From contig CAVYNA010000006.1 in NCBI GenBank assembly GCA_963769765.1, positions 62,001-126,000 of the forward strand: a DNA stretch of 64,000 nucleotides. The letters are read 5' to 3'. A program made the translations under genes and the position numbers. Shown one piece after another: positions 51,887 through 59,802 of this stretch. Under the pieces are notes generated by a model, which did no database searches, was not told the DNA's origin, and worked only from the letters and a program-made list of their open reading frames with translations. Position 1 is the first letter of the stretch. Each line of letters starts with the position of its first letter. The stretch comes from Bog-756 sp963769765. Lineage in GTDB: Bacteria > Actinomycetota > Acidimicrobiia > Acidimicrobiales > RAAP-2.

Positions 51887-52564
51887 GTGTGCGGACGGAT
51901 CGCCCTCTACGAGGAGCCGGAGCGCCTGGCGAGGCTGTTCGATGCCGGCGTCGATCCCGACCTGCTCGCCGGGTGGCGGCCGCGGTGGAACATCGGCCCG
52001 ATGACGCGGATCGTCGGAGTCCGTGAGGACCACGACGGGACGCGGACGCTCGGCGCCTACCGGTGGGGACTCGTGCCGGGCTGGGCCAAGGAACCCGCCG
52101 CCTTGCGGGCCACCTTCAACGCGCGTGCGGAGACGGTTGCGACCAAGCCGACGTTCCGATCGGCGTTCAAGCGGTCGCGGATCCTCGTGCCGGTCGACCT
52201 CTTCTACGAGTGGAAGGCCGGGACCCCGAAGCAGCCCTTCGCCTTCCGGCGCGCCGACGGTGAACCGGTCGTCCTGGCGGGCTTGCGCGAGTACTGGAAA
52301 GGTGACGACGGCACGGAGCTGCGGACCGCGACGATCATCACGACGAAGGCGGGGCCCGACATGCCCATCCACGACCGCCAACCGGTGGTCCTCGAGCCGG
52401 ACACCTGGGAGCACTGGCTCGACCCGGAGGTCACCGAACGAGAGGAGCTCGAACCGCTGCTCCGCGCGGGCCCTGCGGGGGCCCTGGTGCGCACGCCGGT
52501 GAGCCGTGCCGTCGGAAACGTGCGCAACGACGGTCCGGAGCTCGTCGAGCCGCTGGTGCTCTGA
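51887..52564 (+). CDS. SRAP (YedK/HMCES-type) abasic-site-protecting protein
   Basis: A 225-residue SOS-response-associated peptidase family protein. Cys2 after the removed Met is the nucleophile that crosslinks abasic sites in single-stranded DNA. The conserved partners are visible: RWNIGP (Asn), RWGLVPGWAK, FNARAETV, YEWK (Glu) and PIHDRQPVV (His). The family is known to form a thiazolidine link to AP sites and shield them. The exact position of Cys at residue 2 confirms the GTG at 51887 as the start. Confidence 0.92.
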   Translation: MCGRIALYEEPERLARLFDAGVDPDLLAGWRPRWNIGPMTRIVGVREDHDGTRTLGAYRWGLVPGWAKEPAALRATFNARAETVATKPTFRSAFKRSRILVPVDLFYEWKAGTPKQPFAFRRADGEPVVLAGLREYWKGDDGTELRTATIITTKAGPDMPIHDRQPVVLEPDTWEHWLDPEVTEREELEPLLRAGPAGALVRTPVSRAVGNVRNDGPELVEPLVL

Positions 52565-52825
52565 GCCGGCACGGCCGTGACCAGACCTGCGGTGGGGGTA
52601 TCGGCACGACCTGACGTCGACTTGAGGGAATTTCTTCTGCTTTTCCGAATTCGCTGTTGACCTGGGAGGATGCCGCGCTTGCCCGCGGGCTACAAGGGCA
52701 CCGGCGCCACCGGCCGGGCTCGGTCGGTCCGGGCCCGGTGGCGATCGGAAATGGATCCCGGGCGCGGGCTGTTGGCCTGGGTGGCAGCGACCGGCGACGG
52801 CTGGCCGCGGGACGGAGGAGGACCG

Positions 52826-53626
52826 ATGACCGAGGACGACGCGACTCCGGCCGACCAGGTGATCGAGGCGCTGACCGACGTCCACCGCCGTCTGGTCGAC
52901 CTCGTCGGGCGTCTCGACGACGACCGAGTCACCTCGGCGTCCGCCTGCGCGGACTGGGACGTCTCCCAGGTGCTCGGTCACCTCGGGAGTGGTGCGGTCC
53001 TGGCCCTGGACACCCTCGACGCGGCGATCGCCGGTGCGGATGGCCCGGCTCTCGACAACCAGGCCGTCTGGGACCGCTGGGACGGGATGAGCCCGATCCG
53101 ACGGGCAGAGGAGTCGGTCGAGGCGAACACGGCGTTGGTCGAACGGTTGACGTCGCTCGACGCCGTCGCGCGACAGGAGTTGCGGGTCCCGCTCCCGTTC
53201 CTCCCGGCACCGGCCGACCTGGCGACATTCGCCGCCCTCCGCCTCAACGAGACCACCCTCCACCTCTGGGACCTCGAGGTGGTCTCCGACCACACGGCGA
53301 CGCTCGTCCCCTCTGCGGTCGTCGTCCTCATCGACCGCTCCGGGCCGCTGATCGGCTTCCTCGGTCGGGGGGTGACGCCGGGCGACGCGACCCTGGTGGA
53401 GGTGGCGACGACTGATCCGGAGCGGTCGTTCGGGCTCCGTCTCGGGGACTCCGTCTCGGTCGAGGCCACCCCTTCGGCGACCGACAGCCACCTCACCGCG
53501 CCGGCAGAGGCCTATCTTCGCCTGCTGGCAGGCCGACTTGCAGCGCAGTGGACGCCGCCAGAGGTCCGGGTCGATTCGCCGACGCTCACCCTCGACGAAC
53601 TCCGTCGCATCTTCCCCGGCTTCTGA
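52826..53626 (+). CDS. Maleylpyruvate-isomerase-family mycothiol-dependent (MDMPI) protein
   Basis: A 266-residue protein with an N-terminal DinB-like MDMPI domain (VIEALTDVHRRLVDLVGRLD, ACADWDVSQVLGHLGSG with the metal His, and RLNETTLHLWDLEVV with His-x3-Asp) and a C-terminal SCP2-like half. Such proteins are expected to bind Zn and mycothiol and act as thiol transferases or isomerases. The ATG at 52826 has GGAGGAGG six bases upstream. The preceding gap holds an AT-richer segment (52625-52665) with GAATT/AATTC arms, probably the promoter. Confidence 0.8.
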   Translation: MTEDDATPADQVIEALTDVHRRLVDLVGRLDDDRVTSASACADWDVSQVLGHLGSGAVLALDTLDAAIAGADGPALDNQAVWDRWDGMSPIRRAEESVEANTALVERLTSLDAVARQELRVPLPFLPAPADLATFAALRLNETTLHLWDLEVVSDHTATLVPSAVVVLIDRSGPLIGFLGRGVTPGDATLVEVATTDPERSFGLRLGDSVSVEATPSATDSHLTAPAEAYLRLLAGRLAAQWTPPEVRVDSPTLTLDELRRIFPGF

Positions 53627-53714
53627 TCGTCGGCGACCCCGGTCGACCGGTTTGTGAGTTTGGCGTGACCTTCGACCCTGGCGGCCCTGCGGGCTCAGGG
53701 CGGAACCTGGCCTG

Positions 53715-54569
53715 GTGGGCGCAATCGACGACGGTGGCCGGGGCCAGGAAAGCAGGGAGGCCCGTCCCCACCGTCACCACCGGCTGCGGTGGGTGTTGGT
53801 GTCCGTCCTCGGAGTCCTCGCAATCGTCATCGGTGTCTCAGCGCTCCTCTCCTACCAGGGTCGGGCGCGCCAGGTGAGCGTGAGCGAGGCGGCCCGCAAC
53901 TTCCACTCGACGGATCCGGCCGGCGGCAGCGCGCACCCGGCGCCCGGTGTGTACACCTATGCGGGCTCCGGCACGGAACAGCTGACGGTCCCGCCGCTCT
54001 CGCAGTCACAGGGCCCGACCATTCCCGGAACGGTCGAGCTCTCGACCGACGGTTGTTGGCAGCTCCGGATCGACTACTCGACGAACCACTGGGAGTCGAC
54101 CACCTTCTGCACACGCGCGGCCGGCATCGAAGAGGTTCGCGGGCAGACCTGGCACAAGTGGATGGTCGGACCGGTGGCGGTCACCGACCTCACGGTGTCG
54201 ACCTGCGACTCCGGCTCGATGCTGCTACCGACGCAACGGTCGCCAGGGCAGGCCTGGCCAGCCCGCTGCACCTCCACGTCGACCGCGGCGCCGGGCACCG
54301 GGGTGAGCTCGGGGCACGAGCGGTACATCGGGGAGACGACGGTGCGAATCGGATCGACCCGGATCGAGGCCGCGCACTTCCTCCGGACCCGCACCCTCTC
54401 GGGCGCGCAGCAGGGCACCGAGCACACCGACCTCTGGATCGATCCGTCGGACGGGCTGGTGCTCGAGCAACGGCGGAGCTTCGACGTCCGCACCGACACC
54501 ATCCTCGGGACGTCCACCTACAGCGAGACGGGCTCCTTCGAGCTCACCTCGCTCCGCCCGACCACCTGA
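53715..54569 (+). CDS. Membrane-anchored extracytoplasmic protein of unknown function
   Basis: A 284-residue protein. A basic His/Arg-rich N-terminus precedes one transmembrane helix at about residues 25-46 (LRWVLVSVLGVLAIVIGVSA). The external domain is beta-rich and has four Cys (GCWQL, TTFCTRAA, STCDSG, ARCTS), probably two disulfides. TDLWIDPSDGLVLEQRRSFD resembles lipoprotein-carrier-type folds, but I would not assign it. The GTG at 53715 has no clear ribosome site. Confidence 0.6.
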   Translation: MGAIDDGGRGQESREARPHRHHRLRWVLVSVLGVLAIVIGVSALLSYQGRARQVSVSEAARNFHSTDPAGGSAHPAPGVYTYAGSGTEQLTVPPLSQSQGPTIPGTVELSTDGCWQLRIDYSTNHWESTTFCTRAAGIEEVRGQTWHKWMVGPVAVTDLTVSTCDSGSMLLPTQRSPGQAWPARCTSTSTAAPGTGVSSGHERYIGETTVRIGSTRIEAAHFLRTRTLSGAQQGTEHTDLWIDPSDGLVLEQRRSFDVRTDTILGTSTYSETGSFELTSLRPTT

Positions 54570-54597
54570 CCGTGGCCGCGGCGACGCAGGAGGATCC

Positions 54598-56946
54598 TCA
54601 GCGCTCCGATCGGACGGCGGGTGCGGTGACGGTGCCGTGCGTGGCGAAGAGTGCCTCGACCACTTCGGGCTCGACCGGTCTCGAGAAGAGGAAGCCCTGG
54701 CCGCTGTCGCACTGCTCCTCGCGGAGGGCCGCGAGCTGGGTGTCGTCCTCGATCCCCTCGGCAAGCGTCTCGAGACCGAGTGTCCGGCCGAGCTCGACGA
54801 GGGTATGCACGAGGGCGGACGAGTCATCGGTGCCGTCCATCTCCGAGATGAAGGAGCGGTCGATCTTGAGCACGTCGACCGGAAATTGGCGAAGGTAGGA
54901 CATCGAGGAGAACCCGGTCCCGAAATCGTCGATCGCGATCAGCACGCCGAGCTCCTTCAGTTTGCACAGCCTCGACACCGTCGCGTCTGCGTCGCGCATG
55001 AGCGTCGACTCGGTGACTTCGAGGATGAGGGAGCACGGGTCGAGGCCCGTCGCGGAGAGCGCGCGCTCGACCTCGTCGACCAGTCCGTCGACTTCGAGCT
55101 GGCGCATCGAGACGTTGACCGACATGGTCAGGCGGTGGCCCCGATCGCGCCAGCGAGCGGCCTGTGCACACGCCTCGGCGAGGACCCAGTTGCCGACCTC
55201 CACGATCATCCCACTGTCCTCGAGGATGGGGATGAAGTCGTCGGGCCCGATGACGCCGCGCACCGGGTGGCGCCACCTCAGGAGCGCCTCGACCCCGCGG
55301 ACGTGGTGGCTGTCGAGCCCGAAGATCGGTTGGTAGAGGAGGAAGAACTGATCGCGTGCGAGCGCCGAGTCGAGATCGGATCGGAGCTCCAGTCGGTCGA
55401 GCGCCGCCGACTGCATCGACGACTCGAACTGCACGCAGCAGTCGCGTCCGGACGCCTTCGCACGGTAGAGCGCGATGTCCGCGTCGCGCAGGAGCTCCTG
55501 GGCCGAGCCGCGGTCACCCGCAGCGATGCCGATGCTCGCGCCGACGGTGATTGGTATGCCTTCGTAGCCTTCGACGTGGAAGGGCTTCCGGAGTGCATCA
55601 CGGATGTTCTGGGCGACGGTCATCGGTCCTTCGAGCAGTGCGCCGCCCTCGGTGAGGATGACGAACTCGTCACCCCCCATGCGACCGACGGTGTCGCTGT
55701 CGCGCAGCAGGCCGGTGAACCGGGAGGCGACGGCCTGGAGGAGCCGATCGCCGGCCTCGTGGCCGAGCGTGTCGTTGGCCTCCTTGAAGTTGTCGAGGTC
55801 GATGAAGTAGGCGGCGACCGGGATCCCGAGCCGTCGGGCACGCACCAACATCTGCTCGGCACGGTCGAGGATCAGCTGGCGGTTGGCCAGTCCGGTCAAC
55901 GGGTCGTGGAGCGCCCGGTGGGCGAGGAGCGCCTCGAACTCCTTGCGCTCGGTGATGTCGCGCACGTGAGCCACGTAGCCCGCGACGGAGGCGCGATCGA
56001 GCTGGTTGGTGATGACCGCCTCGACATCCCGCCAGGTGCCGTCACGCCGCTCCATCCGGAACTGGATGAGCACGGTGTCGTGCGACGCCTGAAAGGCCGG
56101 ACCGAGCCGGTCCTCGACATGGGGCCGGTCGTCGGGATAGATGAGGTCGGTGGCGGCCCGACCGACAAGCTCCTCGGGCTCGAATCCCAGCAGCGCCCGG
56201 ACGGCCGGACTGACGTAGGAGTACAGCCCGTGCTCGTTGATCACCACCGTCAGGTCGGACGAGTGCTGGATGAGCGACCGGAAGCGATCCTCGCTGAGCC
56301 GCGTCTCGGACTCGGCCTCCTCCTTCTGCAACATCGTCGAGCCGGCCATGCGGACGATGAAGAAGAGCACGAACGCGCCCATCGCGGCGAGGGTGTTTGC
56401 TTCGGTCACGCTCAGCTTCGAAGGTGCCCAACCCTCGACGATCGCGACCTGGCCCGCCGTGATCCCGACCAGGCTCCAGAACGCGGTGATCGGCCACACC
56501 GTCGAGCCGACCTCTCCCACGTTCTCGAGGGCGAGGATCGCGAAGGCGAACGGGAGCACGGGTCCCCAGCCGGTCAGGTAGATCACCGCGGTGACCGACG
56601 CCGCCTGCACGGCGATGCGGAGGTGCAACGTGGCCGGCGACGGACGCCGCTCGTAGTAGAGGTCGAAGACCAGGTTCGCCGTCGGGATCGCCACGAAGAC
56701 ACCGATCCAAAGCCAGATGGGCTTGTTGACGATGAGCCCGAAGTGCATGAGGAGGAGGATCCCGAAGAGCGCGGCCGGCCCCATGAGGTAGGCGAGGTAT
56801 TGGGTGGACATCCGCCGCTGTGTCCCGGTCGGCTCGACGGTGCCGAGTTGCGGTCCCTCGAGATCCTCCGCAGTTGCCGTGACGGCGACCGCGGAGGCAG
56901 AGGCGGGATCAGGCAGGGGTGTCCCCCCGCGGTCGACGGAAGCCAT
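54598..56946 (-). CDS. Membrane GGDEF-EAL protein with PAS domain (c-di-GMP turnover)
   Basis: A 782-residue signalling protein. An N-terminal membrane sensor has about five or six helices (residues 45-205) and is followed by a short coiled linker. A PAS domain with PAC motif covers about 220-340 (FRSLIQHSSDLTVVINEHG ... HVRDITERKEFE). The GGDEF domain (345-505) has an intact GGDEF at 424-428, so it can make c-di-GMP. The EAL domain (515-770) has Glu553 of EALLRW, VNVS, LEVTES, IDDFGTGFSS, LKIDRSFI, AEGIED and QGFLFSRP. All the known catalytic residues are present, so it can also degrade c-di-GMP. Net activity cannot be read from sequence. A Met at residue 46 is an alternative start. Confidence 0.92.
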   Translation of the reverse strand: MASVDRGGTPLPDPASASAVAVTATAEDLEGPQLGTVEPTGTQRRMSTQYLAYLMGPAALFGILLLMHFGLIVNKPIWLWIGVFVAIPTANLVFDLYYERRPSPATLHLRIAVQAASVTAVIYLTGWGPVLPFAFAILALENVGEVGSTVWPITAFWSLVGITAGQVAIVEGWAPSKLSVTEANTLAAMGAFVLFFIVRMAGSTMLQKEEAESETRLSEDRFRSLIQHSSDLTVVINEHGLYSYVSPAVRALLGFEPEELVGRAATDLIYPDDRPHVEDRLGPAFQASHDTVLIQFRMERRDGTWRDVEAVITNQLDRASVAGYVAHVRDITERKEFEALLAHRALHDPLTGLANRQLILDRAEQMLVRARRLGIPVAAYFIDLDNFKEANDTLGHEAGDRLLQAVASRFTGLLRDSDTVGRMGGDEFVILTEGGALLEGPMTVAQNIRDALRKPFHVEGYEGIPITVGASIGIAAGDRGSAQELLRDADIALYRAKASGRDCCVQFESSMQSAALDRLELRSDLDSALARDQFFLLYQPIFGLDSHHVRGVEALLRWRHPVRGVIGPDDFIPILEDSGMIVEVGNWVLAEACAQAARWRDRGHRLTMSVNVSMRQLEVDGLVDEVERALSATGLDPCSLILEVTESTLMRDADATVSRLCKLKELGVLIAIDDFGTGFSSMSYLRQFPVDVLKIDRSFISEMDGTDDSSALVHTLVELGRTLGLETLAEGIEDDTQLAALREEQCDSGQGFLFSRPVEPEVVEALFATHGTVTAPAVRSER

Positions 56947-57106
56947 CCCCTGGTGTCGACCGGTTCACCCGGCGACTTGAACCCGGAGGGCAACCTGGGT
57001 TGCCGGTGCGTTTGCCCAGGCGGTCGGCGTGTGGGCCGCCCCGCCGTGGTGCGACGCCGCCGGCCGTGCATCTCACCGGAGCGCGTGGGCGGAGAGGCCG
57101 CCCCGG

Positions 57107-57112
57107 TACGAT
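57107..57112 (+). promoter_or_regulatory. Leaderless-type -10 box (TACGAT) for the PhzF gene
   Basis: TACGAT ends six bases before the GTG at 57119, without a Shine-Dalgarno sequence. Confidence 0.45.
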
Positions 57113-57118
57113 CCCCGG

Positions 57119-57883
57119 GTGGGACTCCGCCTGACCGTCGTCGACGCATTCACCGACGTTCCCTTCACGGGGAATCCGGCGGCGGTGGCGATCGTGGACC
57201 GGTTCCCCGAGGACGACCGGATGCAGGCGGTCGCAAGCGAGCTCCAACTGTCGGAGACGGCATTCGTGGTGCCCCGCGGAGACGGCGAGTTCGATCTGCG
57301 GTGGTTCACGCCGACCGTCGAGGTCGACTTGTGCGGCCATGCGACGATCGCCGCCGCGCATCTCCTCGGTGGATCGGTGGGATTTCGGACGCGGAGCGGA
57401 CCGCTGGTCTGCACCGCATCCGGTGGCGGCTGGATCGAGCTGGCGCTGCCGGCCGATCCACCGACCGAAGCGCCGCTGCCGGCGGGCCTCGCCGGCTCGG
57501 ATGTGCGGTGGTTCGGGCGCGGTCGCGAGGACGCGTTGGTCGAGCTGTGCGATCCGGAGGCCGTCCGCAGCTTCGAGCCCGACCACCGCACGCTGTCGAC
57601 CCTCGCGCCACGGGGTGTCGCGGTGACCGCGACCGGTGACGGTCACGGTGCGGACTTCGTGAGCCGTTTCTTCGCGCCGAACGCGGGGATACCGGAAGAC
57701 CCGGTCACCGGGTCCGTCCACGCGATGCTGGCCGTCCACTGGTCGAACCGGACCGGCAGGGACCGGTTCACCGCCGCGCAGCTGTCGCCGCGAGGGGGTC
57801 GGCTCTCCGTTCGCCTGGCCGGTCCGATGGTCCACGTGGGGGGCCAAGCGGTCACGACCGCCCAGGTCACGCTCGTCGTTTGA
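57119..57883 (+). CDS. PhzF-family isomerase/epimerase
   Basis: A 254-residue PhzF-like protein of the diaminopimelate-epimerase fold. The opening VVDAFTDVPFTGNPAAVAIV is the family signature. Glu46 in LQLSETAFV is the catalytic acid known from PhzF. DLRWFTPTVEVDLCGHATIA forms the first lobe, and EDPVTGSVHAMLAVHW the second. Outside phenazine clusters the substrates are mostly unknown, and no phenazine genes are nearby. Confidence 0.88.
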   Translation: MGLRLTVVDAFTDVPFTGNPAAVAIVDRFPEDDRMQAVASELQLSETAFVVPRGDGEFDLRWFTPTVEVDLCGHATIAAAHLLGGSVGFRTRSGPLVCTASGGGWIELALPADPPTEAPLPAGLAGSDVRWFGRGREDALVELCDPEAVRSFEPDHRTLSTLAPRGVAVTATGDGHGADFVSRFFAPNAGIPEDPVTGSVHAMLAVHWSNRTGRDRFTAAQLSPRGGRLSVRLAGPMVHVGGQAVTTAQVTLVV

Positions 57884-57921
57884 ACCTCGCACCCCGGTGG
57901 GCTTGCCTTGCACCCCGCCCT

Positions 57922-57949
57922 ATTGGTCCCGAGGGGTGACAGGTATACT
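57922..57949 (+). promoter_or_regulatory. Candidate promoter of the secreted repeat protein gene
   Basis: ATTGGT at 57922-57927 and TATACT at 57944-57949 are separated by 16 bases. The -10 is close to consensus and the -35 is weak. It would give a leader of about 120 bases before the ATG at 58076. Confidence 0.4.
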
Positions 57950-58075
57950 CATCACGCTCGCTGATCGCCCACTCCTGTCGCTCGGGGGTCGTGACCGGGG
58001 CGGGCAGGGGGCCGGGACACGAGTCGCCACGCCGTTCCCGTGATGCGCAGATGCCGCGACGTAAGGGGCAGACCG

Positions 58076-59761
58076 ATGAAGAGCTGGTCACAGGGATTGA
58101 AGCAGTGGAGCCTGTGGCTGTTCGGCGAGGGACGATTCCCCGACGGGCGCTCGCAGTTGACGTTGGCAGGCACTGCGGGGGCGGTCGCGCTCCTCTTGGT
58201 CGCTGCGGTCGCATTCGTCGGCGGTCCGAGCGCGCCGGCCAAAGCCGCGAAACAGCCGGCGGGCAGCAACCAGGTGCCGGCCGACATCAACGCATTGAGC
58301 ACCGTGGGTGCGACCGGATCCGGCGCGTCGGACACAGGTTCCGGCAGCGGGTCGAGCCCGTCCGGCTCCGGGTCGGGGAGTTCGACAACCACCACGTCGC
58401 CGAGTCGCTCGCATGGGTCGAAGGTTGGCAGGACTTCCCGCAAGCGGACACCCAAGGCGGCCACCAGCACCCACCACCAGCCCGCGCAGACCGCGGCCCC
58501 GGCCTCAGGATCCCCGGCGATCGGGGCGACACCTGCAATTCCGGCGGCGCAGTCGGCGGCACCGTTCGCTCCGGCGGCGCAGTCTGTGGCACCGGTCACT
58601 CCTGCGGCGCAGTCCGCGGCACCGGTCACTCCGGCGGTGCAGTCGGCGGCACCGGTCATCCCCACGGGACAGGTGCTCGCACTCCGGGCATCCCTCGTCG
58701 CGACCCCGACGCCACCCGAGGCGGTCAAGGTGACAGGCGGGCGTGAGTCGCTCCGGGTGACGTGGAATGTCCCGGCGTCGAGTGGTGCATCGCCGATCAC
58801 GGGGTACGACGTCTATGTCGGGACGAGCGCCGGTGGTGAGGGCTCGACACCCGCGAACGGAACGGTTCAGATCGCGAGAACGCAGTACGCGGTCGACCGC
58901 CTTGCCGCGGGGGCCACCTACTGGGTCGTCGTGCGGGCATCCAACGCTCTCGGGCAGTCTGCGCCGTCGAGCGAAGTCACCGCGGTGACCGGCGCGGGCT
59001 ACCGATCGGTCGGAACCCTCACGTCGCCCATCGTCGGCATCGCCGCCAACTCCGGCGCAACCGGCTACTGGCTGACCAACTGGGCCGGTGCGGTCGGCAC
59101 CCACGGGTCGGTCTCCAACCTCGGCACGATCGACCCGAACCACCTCGTCGGGTCGATCGTCGGCGCCGTGGCGACGCCCGACGGCAAGGGCTACTGGGAG
59201 GCCGCGAGCGACGGAGGCGTCTTCACCTTCGGTGACGCCGGGTACTTCGGGTCGATGGGCGGCGTCCAGCTCGGGGCTCCGATCGTCGGCCTGGCGGCCA
59301 CGCCCGACGGCCAGGGCTACTGGGAGGTCGGCGCCGACGGCGGAGTGTTCGCGTTCGGCGACGCCGCGTTCTTCGGCTCGATGGGCACGACTGCGCTCGC
59401 GCAGCCCGTGGTCGGCATCGCAGTCGACCCGTCGGGCAAGGGGTACTGGGAGGTGGCCTCGGACGGTGGCCTGTTCGCGTTCGGCGACGCCCGCTTCTAC
59501 GGGTCGGCGGGACGCACCAGGCTCAACGCCCCGATCGTCGGGATGGCCGCGGCCCCGGACGGTGCGGGGTACTTCGAGATCGCGTCCGACGGCGGCGTCT
59601 TCACCTATGGATCGGCGGTCTTCGCGGGTGCGGCGAGCGGGACGAAGCTCACCGCACCGATCGCCGGCATGGCCGTCGACCGGGCGACAGGCGGCTACTG
59701 GCTGGTCGCGGCCGACGGCGGCGTCTTCGCGTACGACGCACCGTTCCTCGGCGCAGGTTGA
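58076..59761 (+). CDS. Exported protein with FN3 domain and Acidimicrobiia-type propeller-like repeats
   Basis: A 561-residue protein. A hydrophobic segment at about residues 30-50 (TLAGTAGAVALLLVAAVAFV) is the export signal or anchor. A Ser/Gly/Thr/Pro-rich linker follows with a run of AAQSAAPVTP-type decapeptides (about 150-190). A fibronectin type III domain covers about 205-300 (PEAVKVTGGRESLRVTW ... YWVVVRASNALGQSAPSSEV). The last 245 residues are six repeats of about 42 residues with the core YWEVASDGGVFAFGDA and then F(Y/F)GSMG. These repeats may fold as a beta-propeller. The protein is probably displayed on the cell surface. A palindrome (CGCGGG/CCCGCG, 59774-59785) lies between it and the convergent gene. 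Confidence 0.75.
   Translation: MKSWSQGLKQWSLWLFGEGRFPDGRSQLTLAGTAGAVALLLVAAVAFVGGPSAPAKAAKQPAGSNQVPADINALSTVGATGSGASDTGSGSGSSPSGSGSGSSTTTTSPSRSHGSKVGRTSRKRTPKAATSTHHQPAQTAAPASGSPAIGATPAIPAAQSAAPFAPAAQSVAPVTPAAQSAAPVTPAVQSAAPVIPTGQVLALRASLVATPTPPEAVKVTGGRESLRVTWNVPASSGASPITGYDVYVGTSAGGEGSTPANGTVQIARTQYAVDRLAAGATYWVVVRASNALGQSAPSSEVTAVTGAGYRSVGTLTSPIVGIAANSGATGYWLTNWAGAVGTHGSVSNLGTIDPNHLVGSIVGAVATPDGKGYWEAASDGGVFTFGDAGYFGSMGGVQLGAPIVGLAATPDGQGYWEVGADGGVFAFGDAAFFGSMGTTALAQPVVGIAVDPSGKGYWEVASDGGLFAFGDARFYGSAGRTRLNAPIVGMAAAPDGAGYFEIASDGGVFTYGSAVFAGAASGTKLTAPIAGMAVDRATGGYWLVAADGGVFAYDAPFLGAG
58540..58670 (+). repeat. Tandem ~30-bp coding repeats (Ala/Pro/Gln linker)
   Basis: Four to five imperfect 30-bp units centred on GCAGTCGGCGGCACCGGTC encode AAQSAAPVTP-type decapeptides. 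Such repeats slip easily, so linker length may differ between strains. Confidence 0.7.
59027..59758 (+). repeat. Six ~126-bp coding repeats (GYWEVASDGGVFAFGDA type)
   Basis: Each unit has the form PIVG(I/L/M)A-x-x-PDG-x-GYWE-x-ASDGGVF-x-FGDA-x-(Y/F)-GSMG. The first unit is degenerate (GYWLTNWAGAVGTHG) and the last is cut after YDAPFLGAG, as often seen for the end of a closed propeller. Confidence 0.8.
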
Positions 59762-59773
59762 TCCCTGCACGGG

Positions 59774-59785
59774 CGCGGGCCCGCG
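59774..59785. terminator. Palindrome CGCGGG/CCCGCG between convergent genes
   Basis: A 12-bp perfect palindrome, 12 bases after the stop of the repeat protein and 17 bases before the end of the convergent oxidase gene. It is a candidate bidirectional terminator. Confidence 0.35.
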
Positions 59786-59802
59786 ACGATCAGGTTCCCA
59801 CC

